From assembly GCA_039028315.1 (NCBI GenBank), contig JBCCIH010000019.1:1-17013 (forward strand): a stretch of 17,013 nucleotides of DNA, written 5' to 3'. This DNA is from Thermodesulfobacteriota bacterium. GTDB taxonomy: Bacteria; Desulfobacterota_D; UBA1144; Nemesobacterales; UBA2774. The position numbers and the translations under genes are program-made. The notes beneath the pieces were generated by a model that saw nothing but the letters and a program-made list of their open reading frames with translations, was not told the DNA's origin and made no database searches. Below, one piece after another: positions 1 to 8,446 of this stretch (positions within the stretch are counted from its first letter, which is position 1; each line of letters begins with the position of its first letter).

Positions 1-289
1 CTCGCTCAGCGTAAGCTTGACTATACTTGCTATCAATATCTATTGCTTTGGAATAGTTTTGAATTGCCTGTTCAGGTTGTCCCATTGTGAGATTGGCCGC
101 AGCCATTAAGTAGTATGCCTCTATGTTATTCTTATCGGCCTGGATTGCTTTATTATAATTTTCAACAGCTTTTTCTATATTGCCCTGCATATACTGCTCA
201 AACCCTTTTTCCGTGTATTCTTTAGAGGTTTGAGCAACCGCGATTAGCGGCAGAAAGATTAATATTATAAGTAGTATTATCTTATTCAT
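1..289 (-). CDS. Secreted TPR-repeat protein, C-terminus beyond the window
   Basis: Reading on the minus strand from an ATG at 289, the frame stays open to the window edge (96 codons seen). The first 19-20 residues are a signal peptide: MNKI, a hydrophobic run rich in L and I, then LIAVAQ, with a likely cut after AVA. Two tetratricopeptide units follow. The first begins at YTEKGFEQYMQGNIEKAVENYNKA; the second contains AYYLMAAANLTMGQPEQAIQNYSKAI, and a third is starting at the edge. The G, Y/A and A positions fit the 34-residue TPR consensus. TPR proteins are scaffolds for protein-protein contacts; this one should work in the periplasm or at the envelope. No clear Shine-Dalgarno sequence precedes the ATG. 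Partner and function cannot be told. Confidence 0.8.
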   Translation of the reverse strand, partial: MNKIILLIILIFLPLIAVAQTSKEYTEKGFEQYMQGNIEKAVENYNKAIQADKNNIEAYYLMAAANLTMGQPEQAIQNYSKAIDIDSKYSQAYAER

Positions 290-361
290 TTGGACGAAGT
301 ATAGCATATTATTTCAAATATTTGATTAATATTAGCTCCTATCCACTGGTTATTTCAGGAC

Positions 362-3319
362 CTATTTTAAAGCATCCCACAAGACTTGTGCTGGGTGAAG
401 GGCGTGGCGGTGAGTACCGTCTTTAATTTGATGGCGGCAGCTGGTTCCAGGTGCTACGACAATCACCTCTTCGCCGTGCTTTCTAACTGTTGGTAGCAGT
501 ACAAGCTCACCTACTTTCATGGATACATCAAAATGCTCGCTCTCATATCCGAATGATCCTGCCATTCCACAGCAGCCAGATGGTATCATATCCACACTAT
601 AATTTTCTGGTATTGATAGCATTTTCTTTGAATGATCTAGGGTGGTTAGAGCTTTTTGCTGACAATGGCCATGAAAAATTAGCTGTCTTTCCTGATCATT
701 GAACATATCTGATGTGATATTGCCCTTATCAATTTCGTTAGATATAAACTCATCAAAAATATAGGTGTGTTTAGCAATATCCTTAGCAGCTTCTTTCACA
801 TCCGGATCTGCCAGATCTGGATACTCGTCTCTAAAACTGAGCACTGCAGAAGGTTCAATTCCAACAAGTGGGGTATCTTCTGAGATAAGATCTTTAAATA
901 TTCTAAGATTATTATTGGCTATGACCTTGGCCTCACGTATTAAGCCTTTAGAGATATGAGCCCTGCCGCTTTCATCGTGTTCGATGACTTGTGGATAATA
1001 ACCAAGTTTATCGAGAAGCTTAATCATAGTTATGCCAATCTCTGCATCTAGATAGTTAGTAAACTCATCGCAGAAAACATAAACTTTGCCTTTATCACCT
1101 GAAGTGAATGAACTTTTGTTCTTTTTGTACCAATTTCTGACTGTTTGCAGTGAGAGTGGGGGTACGGACCGTCCTTGAGCAAATCCAGTGAGTTTTTTGA
1201 TAATAGGTGCTGTTATAGAATTTGTGAACATAAAATTGTAGGCCTGAGGGAAAATGGAATTGTATTTTGCGAACATATTAAAATTCGCAATCATCCTTGA
1301 GCGCATAGGCACACCGTGTTTGTCGTAGTAGTGCTGCAAAAACTCAGCCTTAAGTTTTGCTATATCTACATCAGATGGGCATTCGGACTTACAGCCTTTG
1401 CATGATAAACACAGATCAAGGACCTCATGAATCTCCTCACTCTGGAAAGGGTCTACCTCGGATGAGCGGGTGAATATCTCTCTTAGCATATTCGCTCTAG
1501 CTCTTGTGACGTGGCGTTCATCACGAGTAGCCATATAAGATGGACACATTGTACCACCGGCATGTTCTGTTTTTCGACACTCTGCAGTCCCGTTACATCT
1601 TTCAGCATGGCGCACAAATCCCTCTGTGCCCCAGTCAAACACAGTATCAAAACTAGGTTCTTTATATCCCTCGTCATATCTTAGATTTATATTATTTCTT
1701 GGTGCATCCACAATTTTTGTAGGATTGAAAATACCTTGTGGGTCCCAAGTTGCTTTTATCTCCTTCATTAGGCCGTAAATTTTCTCGCCTAGCATAAACT
1801 CAGTGAATTCTCCCCTGAGCCATCCAGTCCCGTGTTCACCGGAGAGAAAGCCTTTATATTTTTTAACTATTTTGGCAGTCTCAAGCGTTATATCTCTAAA
1901 TAACTTGATTCCCTCTTTGGTTTTTGTATTGAAATAAGGAGTAATATGAAGCTCACCCGCACTAGCGTGAGCGTAGTACATAACTGGAAGATTGTTTCTC
2001 TTTAATAGATCGTCTACATCTTGGATAAAATCTGGTAGATCATCAATAGACACTGCACAGTCATCAATATTTGTTGCGGGTTTTTCGTCTCCCTCAACGT
2101 TTGATGCAACTCCTAAAGCTGCATTTCGTAGATGCCAGACATGATCTACATCTTCTCCTGTAATTATTGGAAAATGATATCCATAACCTGCTTCTTTTAC
2201 GTCGTTAATAATTTTTTCTATCTTTTGCTTAGATTCTTCTTGGGTATCACCAGCAACTTCGACAATAAGTACCGCTCCTGGCTTATCTTTTAAAAAGAAA
2301 AGCTCTTCATTTAATAGTGGATTCTCTCTTGCACACTCTATCGTATAGTCGTCAATTAGCTCGCAGGACATGATAGTATGCTGGCATATAGCAATATTTG
2401 CTCTCAGCGCACTATCTAAAGTTTTAAAATTTATACAGCTCAGGGTTCTGTGAGCAGGCGGGTGGTCTACAAGGTTTACCTTTAACTCACTTATAAAAAC
2501 AAGTGTTCCAGCTGAGCCCGCAATTAGCTTGCAGAAATTAAATGGCTCTCCACCTTCTTTAAATGGCTCCATTCTAGAAAGAACATCAAGAGCATATCCA
2601 GTGTTCCTTCTAAAGATCTTTTGATCAGGGAAGTTCTCTTGAATTTCCTTTTGGTTAGCATCATCCGATAAAATATCTCTTATTTGCTGATATAATTTGG
2701 TTTCAAGAAGACTCTCATCACCACTGCATTTAGCCTCAAATTCCCCTTTTGTAAGCTCTCCAAATACTACTTCTGAGCCGTCAGCTAAAAATCCTTTAAC
2801 CTCTAGTAAGTGTGTTCTGCTGTCACGATACACTACAGAGTTAGCCCCGCATGAGTTGTTACCCATCATTCCGCCAATCATGGCGCGGTTTTGTGTTGAG
2901 GTTTCGGGTCCGAAAAAAAGGTCATAGGGCTCTAAGTGTTCGTTTAGTTCATTTCTGATTACACCCGGATGAATACGGGCCCATTTCTCATCCTTATTTA
3001 CTTCAAGCACTTGATTCAGATAACGTCCAACGTCAACTACAATGCCTCTGCCAATGGGTTGGCCCGACAATGAAGTTCCGGCCGCTCTAGGGGTGAGCGG
3101 AATATTTTTTTCTATTGAGAAATCTACTAGCTTTTTAATGTCTTCATGGGATTTAGGAAGAGCTACAGCACTGGGGAGCATTCTGTAGGATGAAGCGTCA
3201 GTAGCATAGAGTGTCCGTACTTTATGGCTATGATATAGATCCCCCGAGATTTGCTGCTTTAATTTTTCCCAATCAGATGTTTGGATATTAAAGTTATTCG
3301 AGGCGCCATTTGAACTCAT
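362..3319 (-). CDS. FAD-linked oxidase with iron-sulfur and CCG domains (D-2-hydroxyacid dehydrogenase type)
   Basis: A 985-residue flavin and iron-sulfur oxidoreductase of the family holding E. coli YdiJ and D-lactate / D-2-hydroxyglutarate dehydrogenases. It likely oxidises a D-2-hydroxyacid and passes electrons to a quinone or another acceptor at the inner face of the membrane. The FAD-binding domain covers about residues 45-285, with PRAAGTSLSGQPIG at 77-90 and GGMMGNNSCGANS at 149-161. The FAD-oxidase C-terminal domain covers about 290-540, with HASAGELHITPYFN at 451-464 and GEHGTGW at 494-500. A ferredoxin-like part follows with C575, C581, C592 and the CxxCxxCxxxCP motif at 637-648. 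The end is a cysteine-rich CCG-type domain with HGHC at 883-886, GCCG at 915-918 and C961. The ATG is supported by AGGGAGGG about 7 bases upstream. Length is close to YdiJ (about 1018). Which hydroxyacid is used cannot be told. Confidence 0.9.
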   Translation of the reverse strand: MSSNGASNNFNIQTSDWEKLKQQISGDLYHSHKVRTLYATDASSYRMLPSAVALPKSHEDIKKLVDFSIEKNIPLTPRAAGTSLSGQPIGRGIVVDVGRYLNQVLEVNKDEKWARIHPGVIRNELNEHLEPYDLFFGPETSTQNRAMIGGMMGNNSCGANSVVYRDSRTHLLEVKGFLADGSEVVFGELTKGEFEAKCSGDESLLETKLYQQIRDILSDDANQKEIQENFPDQKIFRRNTGYALDVLSRMEPFKEGGEPFNFCKLIAGSAGTLVFISELKVNLVDHPPAHRTLSCINFKTLDSALRANIAICQHTIMSCELIDDYTIECARENPLLNEELFFLKDKPGAVLIVEVAGDTQEESKQKIEKIINDVKEAGYGYHFPIITGEDVDHVWHLRNAALGVASNVEGDEKPATNIDDCAVSIDDLPDFIQDVDDLLKRNNLPVMYYAHASAGELHITPYFNTKTKEGIKLFRDITLETAKIVKKYKGFLSGEHGTGWLRGEFTEFMLGEKIYGLMKEIKATWDPQGIFNPTKIVDAPRNNINLRYDEGYKEPSFDTVFDWGTEGFVRHAERCNGTAECRKTEHAGGTMCPSYMATRDERHVTRARANMLREIFTRSSEVDPFQSEEIHEVLDLCLSCKGCKSECPSDVDIAKLKAEFLQHYYDKHGVPMRSRMIANFNMFAKYNSIFPQAYNFMFTNSITAPIIKKLTGFAQGRSVPPLSLQTVRNWYKKNKSSFTSGDKGKVYVFCDEFTNYLDAEIGITMIKLLDKLGYYPQVIEHDESGRAHISKGLIREAKVIANNNLRIFKDLISEDTPLVGIEPSAVLSFRDEYPDLADPDVKEAAKDIAKHTYIFDEFISNEIDKGNITSDMFNDQERQLIFHGHCQQKALTTLDHSKKMLSIPENYSVDMIPSGCCGMAGSFGYESEHFDVSMKVGELVLLPTVRKHGEEVIVVAPGTSCRHQIKDGTHRHALHPAQVLWDALK

Positions 3320-3550
3320 TAGTAAACCCTCCCTAGCTATATATACACTTTTTTTATTTCAGACACAATTTTTATTATCCAGGCTGAACTATTGTAATAT
3401 AAGATTATGTATATTTATAGAAGTTGCGTAAACCCTAATGCCGTTTTTCTATAATTGTCCGTAATTGTTAATATCTTGTTAGCACCCTTGGAATATATGT
3501 GTATACAATTAGAATTATTATAAAAACAAAATAGTACGAGGGAGAATATT
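3320..3550. other. Divergent intergenic region
   Basis: About 230 very AT-rich bases separate two divergently transcribed genes, so both promoters should lie here. I found no pair of hexamers good enough to name. The best ribosome binding sites are at 3327-3334 (minus) and GAGGGAG at 3538-3544 (plus). No open frame of note and no strong inverted repeat was seen. Confidence 0.5.
3327..3334 (-). promoter_or_regulatory. Ribosome binding site of the FAD/Fe-S oxidoreductase
   Basis: On the minus strand AGGGAGGG lies 7 bases before the ATG at 3319. It is one of the strongest Shine-Dalgarno matches in the window and fixes this start. Confidence 0.75.
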
Positions 3551-5110
3551 ATGAGTCCCAAAATACAGATCTCAGAAGAAATAATATCTCAGCTAAATCA
3601 AAAAGGCATAAATGAAGAAATCGCACTATCACAAATAGAGACATTTAAAAATGGAATTCCATATACTGAGTTATTAAGGCCTTGTACTGTCGGAGACGGA
3701 ATTGAAAACATCGATGATTCCGTAGAAAAATATATTCAGATTTACGATCAAGAATCAGTAAATAAAAATGTAATAAAATTTGTGCCGGCCTCAGGTGCTG
3801 CAAGTCGTATGTTTAAAGAACTTCTTTCAATTAGCATCCGAGATAACGTGAACAAAAATGATCTAATAAACGACAATACAAAAGAATCGAATATTTTTCT
3901 AAAATTTATAGACAATATTGAAAAATTCGCCTTTCTTGATGATCTAATCGCATCTTTGTCTGGTGATGGTCTTGATTTAGAGACTCTACTAAATGAAGGT
4001 AACTATAAAGAGATTGCACAATATACCCTTGGAGCAAAAGGTCTTAATTATTCTAATCTTCCCAAAGGTATTATAGAGTTTCACAAATATGAAAATGGAG
4101 CAAGGACGGCTTTTGAAGAGCACTTAGTCGAAGCTAAAGTGTATTCAAAAGCTGGTGATGGAACGTGCCGTGTTCATTTTACAGTTTCTCCTGAACATAT
4201 GGATAGGGTTAAGACTCTAATTAACGGGAAATCAGGACTTTATAAAGATGATAATGAACAATTTGATATAAGCTATTCAATCCAGAAGCCTTCTACTGAT
4301 ACCTTAGCGGTTGATATGAATAATCAGCCATTTCTCGATAATGACGGCAGATTAGTTCTACGGCCGGGAGGTCATGGAGCGCTTATCGAAAACCTAAATG
4401 ATCTGGATTGCGATATCGCTTTTATAAAAAATATCGACAACGTAGTGCCAGACCGCTTAAAGGAAATAACATACTCATATAAAAAAGCCCTTGGGGGATA
4501 TCTCTTAGATATACAAGCCAAAATATTCGAATATTTGAAGAGACTTGATGGTGAAACTTCTAGTGATCAGCTTTTAGAAGAGATAGATGCATTCATGCAA
4601 AATCAGCTAAAGATTCAATTGCCACAGGGCAGTAGCGGCTGGCCCAATCAGAGGAGAAAAGACTTTGCATTTTCAAAGTTAAACAGACCGCTCAGGGTCT
4701 GCGGCGTTGTGAAAAATGTGGGGGAACCAGGAGGAGGGCCATTTTGGATTACTTCGCGTGGCCAAGTATCTAGGCAGATTGTAGAGTCGGCACAGGTAAA
4801 TCTTGAGTCTTTGGAGCAAAAAGCCATCTGGGAGTCATCAACTCATTTCAATCCTGTAGACCTTATATGCGGGTTAAAAGACTATAATGGTACATCCTTT
4901 GATTTAAGAAAATATGTAGACACAGATATGGGCTTTATATCATATAAATCTAAAGACGGACGAGAGCTGAAAGCACTTGAGCTTCCCGGTCTATGGAATG
5001 GAGCTATGGCCGATTGGATAAGCATTTTTATAGAAGTGCCACTTATTACTTTTAACCCTGTAAAGGGGGTATTAGATCTGCTTAGGGATGAGCATCAAAA
5101 CAGTGAGTAA
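3551..5110 (+). CDS. DUF4301-like protein, putative sugar-nucleotidyltransferase fold
   Basis: A 519-residue protein that I recognise as DUF4301 from its motifs: FVPASGAASRMFK at 77-89, LRPGGHGALIENLNDLD at 270-286, KNIDNVVPD at 293-301 and GEPGGGPFW at 391-399. Later conserved-looking blocks are STHFNPVDLIC at 430-440 and LPGLWNGAMADW at 478-489. The glycine-rich PASGAASRM segment, then GGHGALIENLND, then an acidic pair in a hydrophobic strand resemble the nucleotide-binding loop and metal-binding residues of UDP-sugar pyrophosphorylases. A GT-A-like nucleotidyltransferase fold is therefore plausible; the reaction is unknown. GAGGGAG sits 6 bases before the ATG. The next gene starts 6 bases after the stop, so the two are almost certainly co-transcribed. 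No signal peptide; cytoplasmic. Confidence 0.8.
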   Translation: MSPKIQISEEIISQLNQKGINEEIALSQIETFKNGIPYTELLRPCTVGDGIENIDDSVEKYIQIYDQESVNKNVIKFVPASGAASRMFKELLSISIRDNVNKNDLINDNTKESNIFLKFIDNIEKFAFLDDLIASLSGDGLDLETLLNEGNYKEIAQYTLGAKGLNYSNLPKGIIEFHKYENGARTAFEEHLVEAKVYSKAGDGTCRVHFTVSPEHMDRVKTLINGKSGLYKDDNEQFDISYSIQKPSTDTLAVDMNNQPFLDNDGRLVLRPGGHGALIENLNDLDCDIAFIKNIDNVVPDRLKEITYSYKKALGGYLLDIQAKIFEYLKRLDGETSSDQLLEEIDAFMQNQLKIQLPQGSSGWPNQRRKDFAFSKLNRPLRVCGVVKNVGEPGGGPFWITSRGQVSRQIVESAQVNLESLEQKAIWESSTHFNPVDLICGLKDYNGTSFDLRKYVDTDMGFISYKSKDGRELKALELPGLWNGAMADWISIFIEVPLITFNPVKGVLDLLRDEHQNSE

Positions 5111-5116
5111 TTATTG

Positions 5117-6397
5117 ATGAGAAGAAAAACTGTTTTAGTTAATCTATCCGTTCAAATTCCAGAGGGACTTAGAAACTTATCAAGAACATTCTCTCAAATT
5201 TTGTTAAAAATTAATACTCTTTATGATCTACAGTCTGGCGGGACTTTGACACCAAGAGATGAAAGAAAAATCTGGAAAGAAATACCGGCCCTTTTAAGTT
5301 CTACGTCAACTGATATTGAGGTCTTATTAGATAGAGACATACAAAATCTGGAAAAGGGGATATTTGATCTTTATCCAGTATCCATAACCTTAAATAATTA
5401 TGAGATAGATTTGATAATAGGAAAAATATTTGTGTCTGAAGGTGCTAGCTCAAGCTACTACGCAGGAGTTGCCGGAATTATTAATGAAAAATATAAAACT
5501 GTCCTAAATAGCTATGATTCTAAACTTGAACTACTGTGCCAAGAACTTGGTTGTTTGTCGGCAAATAAAACTGAATCAATTGTTGATAAAGCACCAAAAA
5601 TAAAATGCTTAGAGGTTTTTAGCTTATCAGGCGCACTTGATATCGAACATAAACCAATCTGTATTTTTTACTCCGGTGATAGTCCTGAAAATCTCTCTGC
5701 ACTGTCTAATATGACTGTTTTTATAAATCTTTATTCAGAACGATTTAAAGCTATCACAATGCAGATAGTAAAAAAATATGTACAAGGTGCAGAGCTTTTA
5801 GACGAACTGTCTGACTCGGAAATTTCAGACCTATTGTTGGTCTGGCTTAGGGGACATGATGTTGGACACTTTATTGGAGAAGATAAACTTGGTCAGAAAA
5901 TGACAGAGTTTGATAGAGACTATATGATCCTACATGAGCTCAAGTCAGACTTAATTGCCCTTTACTCATTTAGGCTCTATAGAAATGATCTGCTGGATAA
6001 GGGATTACTTGAAAAGATATACTTCTTAACAGTAGCTGAAATGCTGCGCTATATAAGAAGAGGGGACATTACAAATCATCCGGACTCAGCTTCTGCATAT
6101 ATAGCATGGAGATATTTTGAGGACTCTGGGGCAATTAAATACAATGCTAATAGTAATAAATTTCTCATAGATATAAATATTTTAGAACAATCACTTAGCA
6201 AAATTACGCATGAGCTTTTGTCAATATTTGCTAGTGGTGATGAGGTCGCAGCCAGGAAATTGACTCACCGTTACGGTAGTTTAGAGAATAATGGTAGTAA
6301 TGATAAATTCCCCGTGGACTGCAGCATTGAACTTGGCAATGCTCTTAGAGATATGAATTTGCCTTATTATATTGACTATAAATTTATAACGGATTGA
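5117..6397 (+). CDS. Uncharacterised protein with gluzincin-like HDxxH...ExxxD motif
   Basis: A 426-residue protein that I cannot assign to a named family. Near the middle it carries LLVWLRGHDVGHFIGED followed by HELKSDLIALYSFRLY. Counted from the ATG these give H247-D-V-G-H251 and E274-x-x-x-D278, 23 residues apart. In gluzincin metallopeptidases such as thermolysin, two histidines of HExxH and the glutamate of a downstream ExxxD bind zinc. Here the general-base glutamate would be aspartate. The phrase E-x-K-S-D-L-x-A-L-Y also recalls dipeptidyl peptidase III (M49) relatives. This is pattern matching only. The reading frame also allows a TTG at 5114 just before; the ATG at 5117 is more likely. 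It follows the DUF4301 gene by 6 bases and ends 8 bases from the convergent ATPase gene. No signal peptide seen; cytoplasmic. Confidence 0.65.
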   Translation: MRRKTVLVNLSVQIPEGLRNLSRTFSQILLKINTLYDLQSGGTLTPRDERKIWKEIPALLSSTSTDIEVLLDRDIQNLEKGIFDLYPVSITLNNYEIDLIIGKIFVSEGASSSYYAGVAGIINEKYKTVLNSYDSKLELLCQELGCLSANKTESIVDKAPKIKCLEVFSLSGALDIEHKPICIFYSGDSPENLSALSNMTVFINLYSERFKAITMQIVKKYVQGAELLDELSDSEISDLLLVWLRGHDVGHFIGEDKLGQKMTEFDRDYMILHELKSDLIALYSFRLYRNDLLDKGLLEKIYFLTVAEMLRYIRRGDITNHPDSASAYIAWRYFEDSGAIKYNANSNKFLIDINILEQSLSKITHELLSIFASGDEVAARKLTHRYGSLENNGSNDKFPVDCSIELGNALRDMNLPYYIDYKFITD

Positions 6398-6405
6398 TTT
6401 TTCAT

Positions 6406-7854
6406 TTATATATTCTGCCTTAGTATCCTTATTAGGTTTACAGCATAGCGTATTTTATGTCTTATAGCTTCTTGGCTTAGGTCACTCATATATTCCACAG
6501 TTTCTTCTTTTAGTTTTTTATCTTTGCTTCCAAGTTTTGAGAGCTCTTGAATCATATCGTCTAATTCTAGTAAATCATTATTTATAGATATGCTCTCAAT
6601 TTCAGATAAAACTGATTTTGCTCTTTTCTTAACCTCATCAATTGCAAAGCTATCATTTGAAAGGTGTGTGATAAATAGCAGAATGTTTGCTGAATCATCA
6701 TCATTTATGTTAGCGCACAGATCTTTAATGATTCCCTCATATTCATCAGTATTTGTATTGGTTGATAAGTAATTAGCCGCAAAATAATGATAAGTGTATT
6801 TATTTTTAAATTTGTAGTTGAGATCAAAGCTTTCTAAGACATTGGATTTGATTAACTCTTTTAGTACTAGATCAATCGCAATTTGATTGGTAAGGCTTTG
6901 GTTGTGGATATTTACTAAATCTTCATGTCCTACAAAATCTTTTTTATTTTCCAACATATAGAATGAAAGTTTTGAAAGTAAATCAATATATTTTTCATCC
7001 TGATCATCATCAATAAATGAACTCAGAGATTTCTTTATTATATATTCATAGTAGTTTGCGTATGAACCTTGGTTTGCTCTTTGGTTAGCTTCGTGCTGCT
7101 GATCATGCTGCAGAATTGTTAAAATAAATATTGGGTATGAAGGTACTAAGTTGTGCTCTCTTATAGTATCAATTATCTCAATACTCTTATTGATCTCATG
7201 CTCTATTTGTTGCAAATCATAATCTTCATCTTTTGAGATATTGTGCCATTTGTGAATTAAATCTATTGTGCGCTCAGCATTAAACTCCATGATTTCATAT
7301 GTACTTATATTCTGATTAATTTCAGTAAAATCAAAATGGGGCTTTGCACTTAATACAATATGGCAAAATATGTTTTCTAGATTGTTCCATAGATCGGTTA
7401 AGACATTGCTACTGCATTCTAAACCATCTATATTATCAATGAAAAGTATTTTTTCGTGTTTTCTTTGATCCTTTATGTAGTTATAACTATCTGCGTCATA
7501 ACTTTGTTCAAATTTACTGTAAACTATGTTCAAAAAAGTTTTAAAATCTTCTATGTTTTTTCCATTTACATCAATATATATTGGGTATTTATTGATCTTC
7601 AGATAGTTTCTAATCAAGGCTTTTACTAGCGCAGTTTTGCCCGAGTCTTGTGAGCCAACAATCATTATTGCTTTTTCTTTGCTCCAAATATCCAGAAGTA
7701 TACTCGAATTGTTAACCAGCTTAGATTCATCTCTAATGTCAGGAAATATATATATATCATCCAAAAAAATTTGATTCTTATTAGGATGGTTAAGATTGAA
7801 TCCAGGATTATCAATAAAATCTTCAAAATGAGCTTGTAAATTTATTCTTCTCAT
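6406..7854 (-). CDS. STAND-type P-loop ATPase, no recognisable effector domain
   Basis: A 482-residue protein. The Walker A motif GSQDSGKT is at 67-74 and Walker B KILFIDNID at 135-143. A NACHT/STAND-like order follows: FNAERTIDLIHKWHN near 191-205, NLVPSYPIFILTIL near 235-248, and YKFKNKYTYHYFAANYLS near 347-364. The last two resemble the proline motif and the YYFxAxYL segment of STAND ATPases that I associate with metallophosphatase-STAND proteins. About 60 residues precede the P-loop, too few for such an effector. The rest, about 370-482, is helical with no recognised repeats. STAND proteins are signal-triggered switches, often in anti-phage or stress responses; the role here is inference. 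The start is an ATG after a weak AAAAGAG. A membrane protein gene lies 106 bases upstream on the same strand. Confidence 0.7.
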   Translation of the reverse strand: MRRINLQAHFEDFIDNPGFNLNHPNKNQIFLDDIYIFPDIRDESKLVNNSSILLDIWSKEKAIMIVGSQDSGKTALVKALIRNYLKINKYPIYIDVNGKNIEDFKTFLNIVYSKFEQSYDADSYNYIKDQRKHEKILFIDNIDGLECSSNVLTDLWNNLENIFCHIVLSAKPHFDFTEINQNISTYEIMEFNAERTIDLIHKWHNISKDEDYDLQQIEHEINKSIEIIDTIREHNLVPSYPIFILTILQHDQQHEANQRANQGSYANYYEYIIKKSLSSFIDDDQDEKYIDLLSKLSFYMLENKKDFVGHEDLVNIHNQSLTNQIAIDLVLKELIKSNVLESFDLNYKFKNKYTYHYFAANYLSTNTNTDEYEGIIKDLCANINDDDSANILLFITHLSNDSFAIDEVKKRAKSVLSEIESISINNDLLELDDMIQELSKLGSKDKKLKEETVEYMSDLSQEAIRHKIRYAVNLIRILRQNI

Positions 7855-7916
7855 ACTCTTTTGTGCGCAATGTAAATTTCAAGAATTATTTATTAAACTA
7901 TATCTTAATGGGAAAG

Positions 7917-7932
7917 TTTGTAGAAGTACAAA
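7917..7932. repeat. Small perfect stem-loop between the ATPase and membrane protein genes
   Basis: TTTGTA-GAAG-TACAAA forms a 6-bp perfect stem with a 4-base loop in the 106-base gap of the minus-strand pair. No T-run follows on the minus strand, so it is not a convincing intrinsic terminator. It could be an RNA processing site or chance. Confidence 0.3.
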
Positions 7933-7960
7933 TTTAGTATTTGCTATTTGGTTTAGACAA

Positions 7961-8368
7961 TTATGGATTTAGAAGTCCAAATACTAGAAAAACAGCTCCG
8001 AACCACAAGCCTAAAGCAATCATGACTGTTGAAATAGCAATAGATATATACTCTATTTTAGAGGAACCAAAGAGACGCTTAGACTTTATTGATTCTGGCT
8101 CATTATGTTCTTCAGGACCATAAGTTTGAATACTCTTTTTATAATTAGACCAAAGAAAGTAATAGTTTAGCCCTGATCCAATTACCGATATCCAAAGAGA
8201 TAATGTTGATCCTTTAATATAATATTCTTCTATAAAATTTTGTAATGTGGATCTAAAAATTAAAGTGCCACCTAAACAAAGAAGTGTAAGTATTGATAAT
8301 AGTCTGAGCAAACTAATTGTAGAACTGTAGTAGTTGGCTTTGTTTATCTTAAGTTCAATTTTTTTCAT
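7961..8368 (-). CDS. Small integral membrane protein, three predicted helices
   Basis: A protein of 135 residues (143 if begun at the upstream ATG at 8392). The ATG at 8368, giving MKKIELKINKANYY, is preferred. A TATAAT on the minus strand (8406-8411) would start the transcript near 8399, leaving almost no leader for the upstream ATG. In the 143-residue numbering, hydrophobic segments lie at about 22-46, 62-82 and 115-140. A hydrophilic loop around 85-112 holds EEHNEPESIKSKR. No family recognised. It lies upstream of the STAND ATPase on the same strand with a 106-base gap. It may be the membrane partner of that ATPase, a combination seen in some defence modules, but nothing in the sequence proves a link. 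No strong ribosome binding site is visible. Confidence 0.6.
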   Translation of the reverse strand: MKKIELKINKANYYSSTISLLRLLSILTLLCLGGTLIFRSTLQNFIEEYYIKGSTLSLWISVIGSGLNYYFLWSNYKKSIQTYGPEEHNEPESIKSKRLFGSSKIEYISIAISTVMIALGLWFGAVFLVFGLLNP

Positions 8369-8405
8369 TAAAATTGCTCTCACTCCTACCATTGAACATA
8401 ATTCT

Positions 8406-8413
8406 ATTATAAT
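8406..8413. promoter_or_regulatory. Possible overlapping divergent -10 elements
   Basis: ATTATAAT reads as TATAAT on both strands: 8408-8413 plus, 8406-8411 minus. It lies between the divergent membrane-protein and lipoprotein genes. Neither strand has a convincing -35 hexamer at the right distance, so the call rests on the -10 match and position only. Confidence 0.3.
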
Positions 8414-8446
8414 ATGGTTTTGTAGATATTTTGTAAACGAGGATTT

